Assembly: GCA_963205035.1 (NCBI GenBank)
Contig: CAUJII010000121.1
Span: 1-23,828, forward strand
From: Spirochaetota bacterium
Lineage (GTDB): Bacteria; Spirochaetota; Leptospiria; Turneriellales; Turneriellaceae
DNA length: 23,828 nt
Direction of reading: 5' to 3'
Shown: in pieces, positions 13,010 to 20,391 of the stretch
Layout: each line of letters opens with the position of its first letter
How positions within the stretch are numbered: position 1 is the stretch's first letter
Position numbers and translations under genes: made by a program
Notes under the pieces: generated by a model
Told to the model about the DNA's origin: nothing
What the model saw: the letters and a program-made list of their open reading frames with translations, nothing else
Databases searched by the model: none

Positions 13010-13656
13010 TAGACAGCTCGCTGTTTGGGATCGTAAATGTATTTATGCAACTGCATGCCTAAGCGCAACGGGACTTTCGCAAACTTCACCCATTCCCCGA
13101 GCTCGTGCGGTTCGAGCGCGCCAAAGACCGGCTGCACAATGGCCGGTTTATCGAGAGAATCCATCAAGCTATGTTCTTCTATAAGTGAAACGGCAAAGTT
13201 GAAATCCTCTTTATTCTTTACCACGATTTTCAGATCGTCTGTCGGCTTAAGCAGCTTCAAATTCTCGTAGCGATTTTTTTCGCTCTCTCCCGACCCTGGC
13301 GCCTTCATGTCGAGGACAATGTGCACAAAAGACGGGACCTTATCCAGGAGAATCGAGCCCGAAGTTTCGAGGAGCACGCATTTTTCGAGTTCGTGCAGCA
13401 AATCGAAAAGTTCATAAACATTGCGTTGCAAAAGCGGCTCGCCTCCGGTAATCTCAACCCAACGCGTCGGGTATGTTGCAATTTCGTTCTGAATATTTTT
13501 TAGCGTGCGGTGCTCGCCTTCATGGAAAGAGTAAGTCGTATCGCACCAAGAGCAGCGCAAATTGCAACCAGTTAGTCGAATAAATACGCAGGGATAAAGA
13601 GCGTACGTCCCCTCTCCCTGAATGCTGTAAAAGATTTCATTGATGCGCAGAGTCAT
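13009..13656 (-). CDS. queE: 7-carboxy-7-deazaguanine synthase QueE (radical SAM)
   Basis: QueE is a radical SAM enzyme that contracts 6-carboxytetrahydropterin to 7-carboxy-7-deazaguanine. The protein has INEIFYSIQGEGT near the N-terminus and the iron-sulphur motif CNLRCSWCD (C31, C35, C38 from the ATG at 13656), then TGGEPLLQ. The CxxxCxxC spacing is canonical. I choose 13656 because QueE homologues begin directly with the INEIF segment and a purine-rich GAGAAGAG abuts this ATG; the frame also allows an ATG at 13692 (227 aa). It is the first gene of queE-queD-queC and divergent from the PBP-like gene. I see no preQ1 riboswitch; the gap is only 47 bp. Confidence 0.95.
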   Translation of the reverse strand: MTLRINEIFYSIQGEGTYALYPCVFIRLTGCNLRCSWCDTTYSFHEGEHRTLKNIQNEIATYPTRWVEITGGEPLLQRNVYELFDLLHELEKCVLLETSGSILLDKVPSFVHIVLDMKAPGSGESEKNRYENLKLLKPTDDLKIVVKNKEDFNFAVSLIEEHSLMDSLDKPAIVQPVFGALEPHELGEWVKFAKVPLRLGMQLHKYIYDPKQRAV

Positions 13657-13703
13657 CTCTTCTCTTTTCACAGTGACCGCCGTTTCAACCATTGTTCAAG
13701 CGA

Positions 13704-14549
13704 ATGGAATATAATTTTAGAGCCGCCGTAAATCTGAATTTAATTCTTACTCTTTTGTTGCTTTTTTGCCCGCCGCTTTTCTCTAAAGAAAAGATGTCGT
13801 ATTTACTTACCGAATACAACGAAGGTGCATTTCGCATTCTCGATGCAAAAAACAGCAAAGCCTTAGCTCCCATGGGGTCGCTCTTAAAACCCTTTGCAGC
13901 ATGGTATCTTTTAGAGAATGGAGCCGACCCCCATAACAAGATTTTTTGTCCAATCAACCACAACAAGAAAGATCCGCGCCGCTGTTGGACGCCGGCTGGA
14001 CACGGCGCAGTCGACTTAGAACAGGCGCTCATTCATAGTTGTAATTTTTATTTCGCAAATGTTTTTGTCGCTCAGAATTTGAGGACGTATCAAGATTGGC
14101 TATCTCTACATTTTCAATGGCCGAAGAATATTCCCATGCTCAAGAGCGAAAATGCGTATGGATTTGATTTGAAGAGCGGCTTGCCGCCGGCGCAAATTTT
14201 GAAAATGTATGCTGCGCTGATTGAAGAATCTAAAAGAGGAAATCCATACGCAAGCCGTGTCACTCAAAACTTAGAACACATTTGCCAAGGCACATTCAAA
14301 GAAGCGTGCGACGAATTGAGGACATCAAGAGACTTTTCTTTCATTCTCGGGAAGACTGGAACAAACGAAAGCGGACAGAGGCCGTTTGGTGCTGCTCTCT
14401 ATTTTGTGGAGTACATTCCAACAAAAATGAAAATTCTATTGCTCGCATACGAAAGAGGTAGAACTGGTTCTCAAGTTGCAAAAGACGCGCAAGAAATTTT
14501 GAAAGAGTATGCCAAACAAGACAAGAAAAGAAGAAACAACCGCCGTTGA
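13704..14549 (+). CDS. small penicillin-binding-protein-like transpeptidase, secreted
   Basis: The 281-aa product has the three serine acyl-transferase motifs in the right order: SLLK (59-62), SCN (112-114) and KTGT (217-220). This makes it a DD-transpeptidase/penicillin-binding-like domain, but of minimal size with no glycosyltransferase or dimerisation module. The N-terminus is a signal peptide or anchor (LNLILTLLLLFCPPLFS), so it acts outside the inner membrane. I start at the ATG at 13704; a TTG at 13692 is in frame but overlaps the divergent queE start. It overlaps the next gene by 41 nt, indicating a common operon with the MCE protein. Whether it cross-links peptidoglycan or is a beta-lactam sensor is open. 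Confidence 0.8.
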   Translation: MEYNFRAAVNLNLILTLLLLFCPPLFSKEKMSYLLTEYNEGAFRILDAKNSKALAPMGSLLKPFAAWYLLENGADPHNKIFCPINHNKKDPRRCWTPAGHGAVDLEQALIHSCNFYFANVFVAQNLRTYQDWLSLHFQWPKNIPMLKSENAYGFDLKSGLPPAQILKMYAALIEESKRGNPYASRVTQNLEHICQGTFKEACDELRTSRDFSFILGKTGTNESGQRPFGAALYFVEYIPTKMKILLLAYERGRTGSQVAKDAQEILKEYAKQDKKRRNNRR

Positions 14550-15444
14550 ATGGCTCTCTTTTTGGGAGTCGATTGATCCGACAAACCGAATGACTGTTGC
14601 AATAGGATTTATCGTCCTCATGTTTTTTGTTTTGCTGTTGGGCTACTTCGGCACAAAGACTTTCGTTAAATCGTTCGATTATTATCAGATGACATTCTCA
14701 GCTCCTTTCGTCGAAGATATTCGTCCCGGAACGAAAATTCGTTACCAAGGTGCGCTTGAAATTGGCGAAGTCATTGCACTGAAATCCAGCACTGAAGGAC
14801 ACCGCGTCACGGCGAAGATTCGAGACGACTTTCGTATTCCACAAATAGGGAGCCGCGCTTCGCTGAGTTCGTGGGGTTATTTTGGGAGCAAGTTCATCAA
14901 CATTGAAGTCATACCCGATTCGGGACATGATTTTTATACTTTGAAATCACGGGCGATGCCGCTCGAAAAAATAATCAATTCGTCTATCTTGTTTCAACAA
15001 TACTACGACATCATAAAAAAAGACGGCGTAAAGATGAGCCTTCTTGAGAGGCGCCTGCAAGATCTGAAAAAGGCGATTACCGAAGTGAGAAACATCCCTT
15101 ACGCGCAGCGCCATATTGCACGGCGCATGGTGCATCAGACCGCAAATATGATGCAAGATTTTTTCGGTGTTATCAATACCACAAGCCAAGATCTTTACGT
15201 TATGCTTTCTCGCCTCAACGACATTAGCGACTATCTGGTTTACGACTTGAATCGAAACCTGCCGAAAATTCGCGCGAGCATGAAAAAATTAGAACAGAGT
15301 GTCGCGTACGAAAGCAACAGTTTTAGTGCGCGTCTGTTGCACGAAGAAGGATTGTACTTGACCCTCTTGGATTATACAAAATTCGCAAATGAAAAACTCG
15401 ACGAAATGGCAGCTTCGCCTTACAGAATATTTTTCAACAAGTAG
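14509..15444 (+). CDS. MCE-domain (MlaD-like) lipid-transport protein
   Basis: MCE proteins form periplasmic rings or tubes that carry phospholipids between inner and outer membranes with an ABC transporter. The 311-aa product has one transmembrane helix (29-48), an MCE domain at about 56-138 (IRPGTKIRYQGALEIGEV, then SLSSWGYFGSKFINIE) and a helical tail with coiled-coil character (about 165-290). No MlaE permease or MlaF ATPase is in the window, so partners must be chromosomal. It begins inside the PBP-like gene and is followed after 8 bp by a zinc-ribbon gene. Confidence 0.88.
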   Translation: MPNKTRKEETTAVEWLSFWESIDPTNRMTVAIGFIVLMFFVLLLGYFGTKTFVKSFDYYQMTFSAPFVEDIRPGTKIRYQGALEIGEVIALKSSTEGHRVTAKIRDDFRIPQIGSRASLSSWGYFGSKFINIEVIPDSGHDFYTLKSRAMPLEKIINSSILFQQYYDIIKKDGVKMSLLERRLQDLKKAITEVRNIPYAQRHIARRMVHQTANMMQDFFGVINTTSQDLYVMLSRLNDISDYLVYDLNRNLPKIRASMKKLEQSVAYESNSFSARLLHEEGLYLTLLDYTKFANEKLDEMAASPYRIFFNK

Positions 15445-15452
15445 AGAATAGA

Positions 15453-15671
15453 ATGGCCGAAAAAATTAGACTTAAAGTAAAATGCCACGCATGCGGCTTC
15501 GTTATGGAAGGCACTGCAAAGTATGGCAAAGGAAACTATAATCCCGATGGGCTAGATTTCCAGTTTACCGCCGTCGGGAAGCTCGTCGATAAAGGAGGCA
15601 ACTCGCGTGTCAAAGGGGAGGTTGTGATTGTTTGCCCGAATTGTGAAACTCGCAACCGTTTCGATATTTAG
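15453..15671 (+). CDS. small zinc-ribbon protein
   Basis: This 72-aa protein has two CxxC pairs, CHAC (11-14) and CPNC (61-64), predicted to hold one zinc ion, separated by a short beta-rich segment (DFQFTAVGKLVD, VKGEVVIV). The function is unknown; such proteins often bind nucleic acid or protein. It sits 8 bp after the MCE gene, with a purine-rich AGAGAA ahead of the ATG, and its 3' end overlaps the start of the next gene by 29 nt, placing it in the envelope operon although it has no export signal. Confidence 0.8.
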   Translation: MAEKIRLKVKCHACGFVMEGTAKYGKGNYNPDGLDFQFTAVGKLVDKGGNSRVKGEVVIVCPNCETRNRFDI

Positions 15672-16158
15672 TCTTATCGTCACTCCGTCGCTTGCTGCGC
15701 ATTGCAAGAAAGCGGAGAAGTCTTTTCTTGCAAAGAATCTTTGGCGCGAAATTTCGCAGACTTGGGGGAATGTTCGCTTACCCGTCACACTCCAATTATG
15801 TATTGGAAATTCTTATTTCCATGAAATTCCACACGGAAACAAAATCCGCTCCGCACTCGATAGACGCCGCTTGCGCATTGTCTTGCGCAAAGAAGATGAA
15901 ATACTTCTGCGGCATGAACTCGCACATCTCTATCTCGATTTGCGTTGGCGCCCCCTACCCTACTCCACTTCGGAATTTCTTGTACGTACAATAGTCTCGA
16001 AAAAAGAATGCGCGACAAATTTTGTGCCGCTTGATAATGAAACAGTCCGCCGACAATGGATCGCTCGACGAGAATTAGATACCTGTGGGATTACTTATCT
16101 CTTAAAGAATATTTTTGCGATGGAGCCTTTTTCTCGTAACCTCCTGCCTATCGAATAG
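15643..16158 (+). CDS. secreted HExxH putative zinc metalloprotein
   Basis: I do not recognise the exact family. From the GTG at 15643 the protein is 171 aa with a clear signal peptide (MKLATVSIFSLIVTPSLA, cleavage before AHC). It has a zinc-peptidase-type HELAH motif (91-95) in a helix after a basic strand (RRLRIVLRKEDEILL). Glu144 in ARRELDTCG could be a third ligand. An in-frame TTG at 15628 is an alternative start but would lengthen the n-region. Cysteines at 21, 53, 123 and 148 may form disulphides. As last gene of the PBP-like/MCE/zinc-ribbon operon it may work on the cell wall or envelope proteins; that is inference. Confidence 0.7.
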   Translation: MKLATVSIFSLIVTPSLAAHCKKAEKSFLAKNLWREISQTWGNVRLPVTLQLCIGNSYFHEIPHGNKIRSALDRRRLRIVLRKEDEILLRHELAHLYLDLRWRPLPYSTSEFLVRTIVSKKECATNFVPLDNETVRRQWIARRELDTCGITYLLKNIFAMEPFSRNLLPIE

Positions 16159-16166
16159 CGCAATTC

Positions 16167-16196
16167 CTTAGCCAGGGATTTAAATCCCTGGCTAAG
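16167..16196. terminator. 30-bp perfect palindrome between convergent genes
   Basis: CTTAGCCAGGGATTT is followed by its exact complement, centred between the stop of the HExxH gene (16158) and that of the TPR gene (16202). It can fold to a 13-15 bp stem on either strand and is best read as a bidirectional terminator. It lacks a strong T-tract on both sides. Confidence 0.7.
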
Positions 16197-16201
16197 ATTC
16201 A

Positions 16202-17017
16202 CTATTTTGTTCGATACGCCTTCAAACTCTCGATCACTGGCAAGCCGGCTGCCTTGCTCTCAAAAGAAGACCAATACGAACTTGCGGCTGTGATATCTTT
16301 CTTTTGTGCTGAGAAAATCGCACGGAGCATAAGCGCGTCGGCTGTATTGGGCGAGCGCGTTTCTAAGGCGGAAATCCACTTTTCGGCGACCGATAAATTA
16401 TTGAGTCTCAGCGCACGAAACGCCATGTCCGAATAAATCCAGACGTGGTCGGGTTTTAACTCCAAGGCGCGCGCCAAGGACTGAAGAGATTTATCGCCGT
16501 CCGTCAAAGCGGCCTGGAAATACCATAAGTCAGCATCGGTTTCTTTCTCATTCATTTCTGACGACAAAAGTTTTGCCGCATCGCTGTTCTTGCCGCCGAT
16601 CATCAGAAGGTAAATCGTCGTCTTGATTGCGAACTTGTTTTTGGGATCTCTCAAGAGAACGTTTTGCGCAAATGCGTTTGCGGAGTTCAAATACTCCGTC
16701 GAACTTTGCCCTAATTGAGAAAGAATATTCGCTTCGTGCGCATAGACAAAACTGATGAGCGCTTGCGTTTCTAAATGTTCGGCATTCAAATCAATATTTT
16801 TTTCCAATAGATTGATAGCACCTTGGATGGATTTAAGATCGCGTTTCTCGAAAAGAGTGAGCGCATCTTGGTATTGCGCTTCAACAGCCGGTTGTGCTTG
16901 CGCAAACAAGGCGTTTGCAGCAAGTACGAGCGCGGCATAAAAGAGCAGTTGCGCCAACCCCTCGCTCAGACGAGTGTAAACGCGAAAAACTCCCCTCTGA
17001 GAATGCGGACGTGCCAT
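16202..17017 (-). CDS. exported TPR-like repeat protein
   Basis: The 271-aa product has a long basic n-region, a hydrophobic core (LLFYAALVLAANALFA, about 24-39) and a likely cleavage near AQA (39-41), so it is exported or membrane-anchored. The rest is all-helical with tetratricopeptide-type pairs (for example AINLLEKNIDLNAEHLETQA, then SLARALELKPDHVWIYSDMA). TPR proteins scaffold complexes; no partner is evident. An inverted repeat GCCATAGA/TCTATGGC (17013-17020, 17033-17040) overlaps the ATG and could shield it. It lies 50 bp after the cytochrome c peroxidase gene on the same strand. Confidence 0.75.
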   Translation of the reverse strand: MARPHSQRGVFRVYTRLSEGLAQLLFYAALVLAANALFAQAQPAVEAQYQDALTLFEKRDLKSIQGAINLLEKNIDLNAEHLETQALISFVYAHEANILSQLGQSSTEYLNSANAFAQNVLLRDPKNKFAIKTTIYLLMIGGKNSDAAKLLSSEMNEKETDADLWYFQAALTDGDKSLQSLARALELKPDHVWIYSDMAFRALRLNNLSVAEKWISALETRSPNTADALMLRAIFSAQKKDITAASSYWSSFESKAAGLPVIESLKAYRTK

Positions 17018-17040
17018 AGACGATTATCGGCATCTATGGC
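17013..17040. promoter_or_regulatory. inverted repeat over the TPR gene start codon
   Basis: GCCATAGA and TCTATGGC form a perfect 8-bp stem around a 12-nt loop and include the ATG (17015-17017, minus). Weaker outer pairing CCCCTC (16992 region) with GAGGGG (about 17051) could extend it. It may control translation initiation or be an operator. Confidence 0.35.
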
Positions 17041-17067
17041 GCTTTCTTTGAGAGGGGTCTTATTTGC

Positions 17068-18042
17068 TTAAAGTCTCTTTTTATCGGTGAGTGACTTCAA
17101 AAAGACGACGATGGCATCGACATCTTTCTTGGGCAAATCTTTACCTAACTGGTGGGATGCCATTTTAGTTACCGCATCGCCCAGCGTCGATGCGCCGCCA
17201 TCGTGAAAATAGGGAGCAGTCAGCGCTACGTTACGCAATGAAGGTACCTTGAAGAAAAATTTGTCTTGGTCTTTTTTTGTGACATCAAACCGCCCAGCAT
17301 CCTTTGTGTTTTCATAAGGGCGCACCGCTCCCATTTTTTGGTAGCTCGTGCCGCCAAAGAGAGGACCCATGTGACAGGCGATACAGCCCTGATCCATGAA
17401 AGTTTGCAAGCCTTTGAGTTCTTCCTTCGTAAGGGCGTTATTATCGCCTTTCACAAAATCATCGAAGCGGTCGTGCGTCACGAGCGTTCTCTCAAACGCG
17501 GCGATGGCATCGGCAATATTTTGGTAAGTAATCGCATTTTTTTGTTTCGGATAGGCCTTTGCAAATTGCTCTTTATATTCCTGGATTTTTGAAATTTTAT
17601 CAACAACCGCTTTCTCCGAAGGCATTCCCATTTCGACGGGATTCAAGATGGGCCCTTTTGCTTGCTCTGCGAGTGTCGCAGCACGTCCATCCCAGAATTG
17701 AGCGACATGAAAACCTGCGTTCAGCACCGTGGGAGAATTACGCCCACCGATAGTGCCCGCTTTTGCACCGGGGCTGAATTTCTGGTTGTCTACGCCACCT
17801 TTTTTATTGTCTAAAATATGGCAGCTTGCGCAAGACTGCGTGTCGTTGACTGAAAGTCGTTTTTCGTGGTAGAGTTTATTGCCCAGTGCAATGAGCTCCG
17901 GTGTATCGTTTTCACTCCCCGGCATCTTTTCAGGCAGTGTGCCAAATGTAGACTTTGCGCGGTTACGGAGTGCATCGTAATCGACTTTGGGAGAACAGTA
18001 GAAAACGAACGTAGCACTAACGAGAAGAAGAATTTTTTTCAT
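17068..18042 (-). CDS. di-haem cytochrome c peroxidase (MauG/CcpA family)
   Basis: This reduces hydrogen peroxide to water in the periplasm using electrons from a small cytochrome or cupredoxin. From the ATG at 18042 the protein is 324 aa with two haem c sites, CASCH (71-75) and CIACH (220-224). The surrounding family sequence includes LGNKLYHEKRLS, GGRNSPTVLNAGF, FWDGRA, VPSLRNVALTAPYFHDG. The N-terminus is a signal peptide with a Cys at 16 (VFYC), possibly a lipoprotein anchor with an atypical lipobox. The frame extends to 18078, but that ATG overlaps a TTGACA box, so I reject it. It is divergent from a peroxiredoxin operon, giving a small peroxide-defence cluster. Confidence 0.95.
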   Translation of the reverse strand: MKKILLLVSATFVFYCSPKVDYDALRNRAKSTFGTLPEKMPGSENDTPELIALGNKLYHEKRLSVNDTQSCASCHILDNKKGGVDNQKFSPGAKAGTIGGRNSPTVLNAGFHVAQFWDGRAATLAEQAKGPILNPVEMGMPSEKAVVDKISKIQEYKEQFAKAYPKQKNAITYQNIADAIAAFERTLVTHDRFDDFVKGDNNALTKEELKGLQTFMDQGCIACHMGPLFGGTSYQKMGAVRPYENTKDAGRFDVTKKDQDKFFFKVPSLRNVALTAPYFHDGGASTLGDAVTKMASHQLGKDLPKKDVDAIVVFLKSLTDKKRL

Positions 18043-18075
18043 GGCTGATGAAAAATGTTTCGCCTGCCATGTCAA
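18043..18075 (-). promoter_or_regulatory. candidate leaderless promoter of the peroxidase gene
   Basis: TTGACA (18070-18075, minus) ends 27 nt before the ATG at 18042, with no Shine-Dalgarno; TTCATC is at the -10 position. Confidence 0.4.
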
Positions 18076-18091
18076 CATTTCTACAAAATAA

Positions 18092-18138
18092 TTGACACGC
18101 CCTCTCTGAAATAGAGGCTCTGCGAATCGTTTAGGAGG
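18092..18138 (+). promoter_or_regulatory. candidate promoter and Shine-Dalgarno of the 71-aa/peroxiredoxin operon
   Basis: TTGACA (18092-18097) is 48 nt before the ATG at 18146. A strong AGGAGG (18133-18138) lies 7 nt before the ATG. A small hairpin CCTCT...AGAGG (18101-18117) covers the spacer. This is the best ribosome-binding site in the window and contrasts with the leaderless genes. Confidence 0.5.
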
Positions 18139-18145
18139 ATTTTAT

Positions 18146-18361
18146 ATGGCAGACAAACATCTAGTAGCGTGTGAACAAGAACACGAAATGGTAACAGTAC
18201 TCAAGCACTTCAAAAAAGGCTCCGTTAAAGAGAACGTTGCAAAAATGCAAGACGCATGCCGCGCATGGAAAAAAGATAGCGGCGCAAAGTATAAACCCAA
18301 AAATCGCACCAGCTTCTACCGCTACCTTGAAGAAAAAGGTATTTTACACAAGCTCGGTTAA
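18146..18361 (+). CDS. small conserved basic protein of unknown function
   Basis: The 71-aa product is rich in Lys and charged residues, predicted helical, with a hydrophilic middle and an aromatic C-terminal helix (TSFYRYLEEKGILHKLG). No known motif is seen; two cysteines (9 and 38) are not in a CxxC arrangement. It has a perfect AGGAGG Shine-Dalgarno and shares its stop with the next start (TAATG), so it is co-translated with the peroxiredoxin. That and high expected expression suggest a stress-related role, without direct evidence. Confidence 0.8.
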   Translation: MADKHLVACEQEHEMVTVLKHFKKGSVKENVAKMQDACRAWKKDSGAKYKPKNRTSFYRYLEEKGILHKLG

Positions 18362-18828
18362 TGCTTGCTGTTGGGAAAAAAGTTCCGGCATCGCTTACGG
18401 GAATTCTCGTAGGCGATGGATCTCCCACAAAGATTAGACTGAGCGAGCTTTACAAAAAAAGCCCGCTCATTCTTTATTTCTATCCCAAGGACAACACGCC
18501 CGGTTGCACAACCGAGGCGCTCTGCTTTCGAGACAATAGCGCAGCATTAAAGAAAGCGGGTCTCAGCGTAGTCGGTTGTTCGCGTGACAACGAGAAATCC
18601 CATCAGAAATTCCGAGAAAAACAAAACTTACCTTTTCCCCTACTCTATGATGACACGGGAAAAATCACCGAAGCCTTCGGCGTCTGGGCTGAAAAGTCGA
18701 TGTATGGACGAAAATACATGGGCATTTTACGCAGCACGTTCGTCATCGACACGACCGGAAAAATTACGCACGTTTTTGAAAAAGTTTCGGTAAAAACGCA
18801 CGCACTTGATATTCTTAAAGCGCTTTAG
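18361..18828 (+). CDS. bcp: thiol peroxidase of the BCP/PrxQ peroxiredoxin family
   Basis: This reduces hydrogen peroxide and organic peroxides with thioredoxin. The 155-aa protein has the family signature YPKDNTPGCTTEALCFRD with peroxidatic C49 and resolving C54 five residues later, the atypical 2-Cys arrangement of PrxQ. Later come VVGCSRDNEKSHQKF and RSTFVIDTTGKI. The length matches BCP. The start overlaps the stop of the 71-aa gene by one base. It ends tail to tail with glpK with a 4-nt overlap. With the divergent cytochrome c peroxidase it forms a peroxide-defence pair, cytoplasmic and periplasmic. Confidence 0.96.
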   Translation: MLAVGKKVPASLTGILVGDGSPTKIRLSELYKKSPLILYFYPKDNTPGCTTEALCFRDNSAALKKAGLSVVGCSRDNEKSHQKFREKQNLPFPLLYDDTGKITEAFGVWAEKSMYGRKYMGILRSTFVIDTTGKITHVFEKVSVKTHALDILKAL

Positions 18829-20309
18829 CGCGTCAACACTCTACCTACCGCATCTTTCCAAAGTTTAAGTTCGCGCTCCCGCTCGGCATCGCTCATGACT
18901 GCGTGATATGTTGCAGCCGGGGGATTTAGACTTTGAAGCTCGTCTGGCGACGACCACACTCCAGCGGAAAGTCCTGCAAGGTACGCAGCGCCTAAGACTG
19001 TGGTTTCACTATTTCGCGGCACAACAACAGAAGAACCCAAAACTCCCGCTTGGAATTCCATGAGGTAGCGGTTGTTCGTCGCGCCACCGTCAACTTTGAG
19101 CGTGGGTAATTGCAATCCGCTATCTATCTTCATTGCATTGATGACATCGAGAGATTGGAGTGCTATCGCTTTTAGAGCCGCTTGCGTAATTTGAGCTGCG
19201 GTCGTATCCCGCGTAAGGCCAAGGATCGCGCCGCGTGCATCTTGATCCCAATAGGGTGCACCTAAGCCAGCGAATGCTGGAACAAAGACGACTTCGGATT
19301 CGTCAGAAACCGCTTTCGCCAAAGACTCCGATTTTTCGGAGTTATCGAAAAACTGCATTTTGTCGCGTAGCCACTGGACGACGGCGCCGCCAATAAAAAT
19401 CGACCCTTCCAGCGCATACACCGGCTTACCCATCGCGTCGCATGCAAGCGTCGTGATGAGGCCATTCTTGCTCTGTAAAAACTTATCGCCTAAATTCATC
19501 ACCACGAAGCAGCCCGTGCCGTATGTGTTTTTTGCCTCGCCGGGTTTGTGGCAAAGTTGGCCATAAAGTGCCGACTGTTGGTCGCCGATGAGCGAATGCA
19601 CAGGAATGCCGTCGGGCAAAGATTTGAGTCCGCGTGTTTTTCCGAAGAGGCTGCTGCTCGCCTGCACTTGAGGCAGCATATTCTCAGGCACTGCGAGAAT
19701 TTTGCAGAGTTCTTTGTCCCATGTTTTATCGTGGATATTAAAAAGAAGAGTTCGCGAAGCGTTGGTGTAGTCCGTCTTGTGTTCTCCGGTCAGGCGATTC
19801 AAAAGAAAACTATCGATTGTGCCAAAAAGCAATTCGCCGTTCTCTGCCCGTGTGCGCGCATTCGATACATTATCTAAAATATATTTTATTTTGGTTCCAG
19901 AAAAATACGCATCGAGAACAAGGCCCGTCTTGGAACGGAATAAATCCGCCTTACCTTCTTTCTTGAGTGCATCGCAATAAGCCGCCGTGCGCCGACACTG
20001 CCACACAATCGCCGGATGGATCGGCGTACCGGTTTTTTTATCCCAGACAACTGTCGTCTCTCTCTGGTTCGTGATGCCGATTGCCGCAGCGTCTGAAATT
20101 TTAAGCCCCGAAGCTTCGACCGCACGGGCGAGAAGTCTTTCGATACTCGCCCAAATTTCATCGGCGTTGTGTTCAACCCAACCCGGACGCGGGAAATACT
20201 GCGGAAACTCTTCGTATGCGCTCGACAAAACTTCGCCCTTTGCAGAAATCAGGAAGACGCGCGAGCCGGTAGTTCCTTGATCGATGGTGATGATAAACGG
20301 GGTTGCCAT
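18825..20309 (-). CDS. glpK: glycerol kinase
   Basis: GlpK phosphorylates glycerol with ATP to glycerol-3-phosphate, feeding lipid synthesis and glycolysis. The 494-aa protein has the FGGY-kinase N-terminal phosphate loop DQGTTGSR (10-17), NQRET (81-85), the WQCRRT and GTIDSFLLNRLTG segments, GDQQSALYGQ with the catalytic Asp, and the FGGY signature region YGTGCFVVMNLG and VDGGATNNRYLMEFQA. The length is that of E. coli GlpK. I take the ATG at 20309; the frame runs upstream to 20447 but without homology. No glpF or glpD is nearby. A TTGTCT box 27 nt upstream lies in an inverted repeat. Confidence 0.97.
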   Translation of the reverse strand: MATPFIITIDQGTTGSRVFLISAKGEVLSSAYEEFPQYFPRPGWVEHNADEIWASIERLLARAVEASGLKISDAAAIGITNQRETTVVWDKKTGTPIHPAIVWQCRRTAAYCDALKKEGKADLFRSKTGLVLDAYFSGTKIKYILDNVSNARTRAENGELLFGTIDSFLLNRLTGEHKTDYTNASRTLLFNIHDKTWDKELCKILAVPENMLPQVQASSSLFGKTRGLKSLPDGIPVHSLIGDQQSALYGQLCHKPGEAKNTYGTGCFVVMNLGDKFLQSKNGLITTLACDAMGKPVYALEGSIFIGGAVVQWLRDKMQFFDNSEKSESLAKAVSDESEVVFVPAFAGLGAPYWDQDARGAILGLTRDTTAAQITQAALKAIALQSLDVINAMKIDSGLQLPTLKVDGGATNNRYLMEFQAGVLGSSVVVPRNSETTVLGAAYLAGLSAGVWSSPDELQSLNPPAATYHAVMSDAERERELKLWKDAVGRVLTR

Positions 20310-20349
20310 AGACTCAAATTTGCAACGGAGTAATAGAGACAACTCTATT
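20310..20349 (-). promoter_or_regulatory. candidate glpK promoter with inverted-repeat operator
   Basis: AATAGAG-ACAA-CTCTATT (20332-20349) is a perfect 7-bp inverted repeat with 4-nt spacer. It covers TTGTCT (20337-20342, minus), which is 27 nt before the glpK ATG. ATTTGA sits at the -10 position after 17 bp. A repressor bound here would block the -35. Confidence 0.45.
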
Positions 20350-20391
20350 CTGTGTTTGAAAAGGGCGCGCCGTGTAGGCTCGGTATAAACT

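Noticed and set aside
13657..13703. preQ1 riboswitch before queE
   Set aside because: Only 47 bp separate the divergent starts and I see no aptamer-like H-type pseudoknot sequence.
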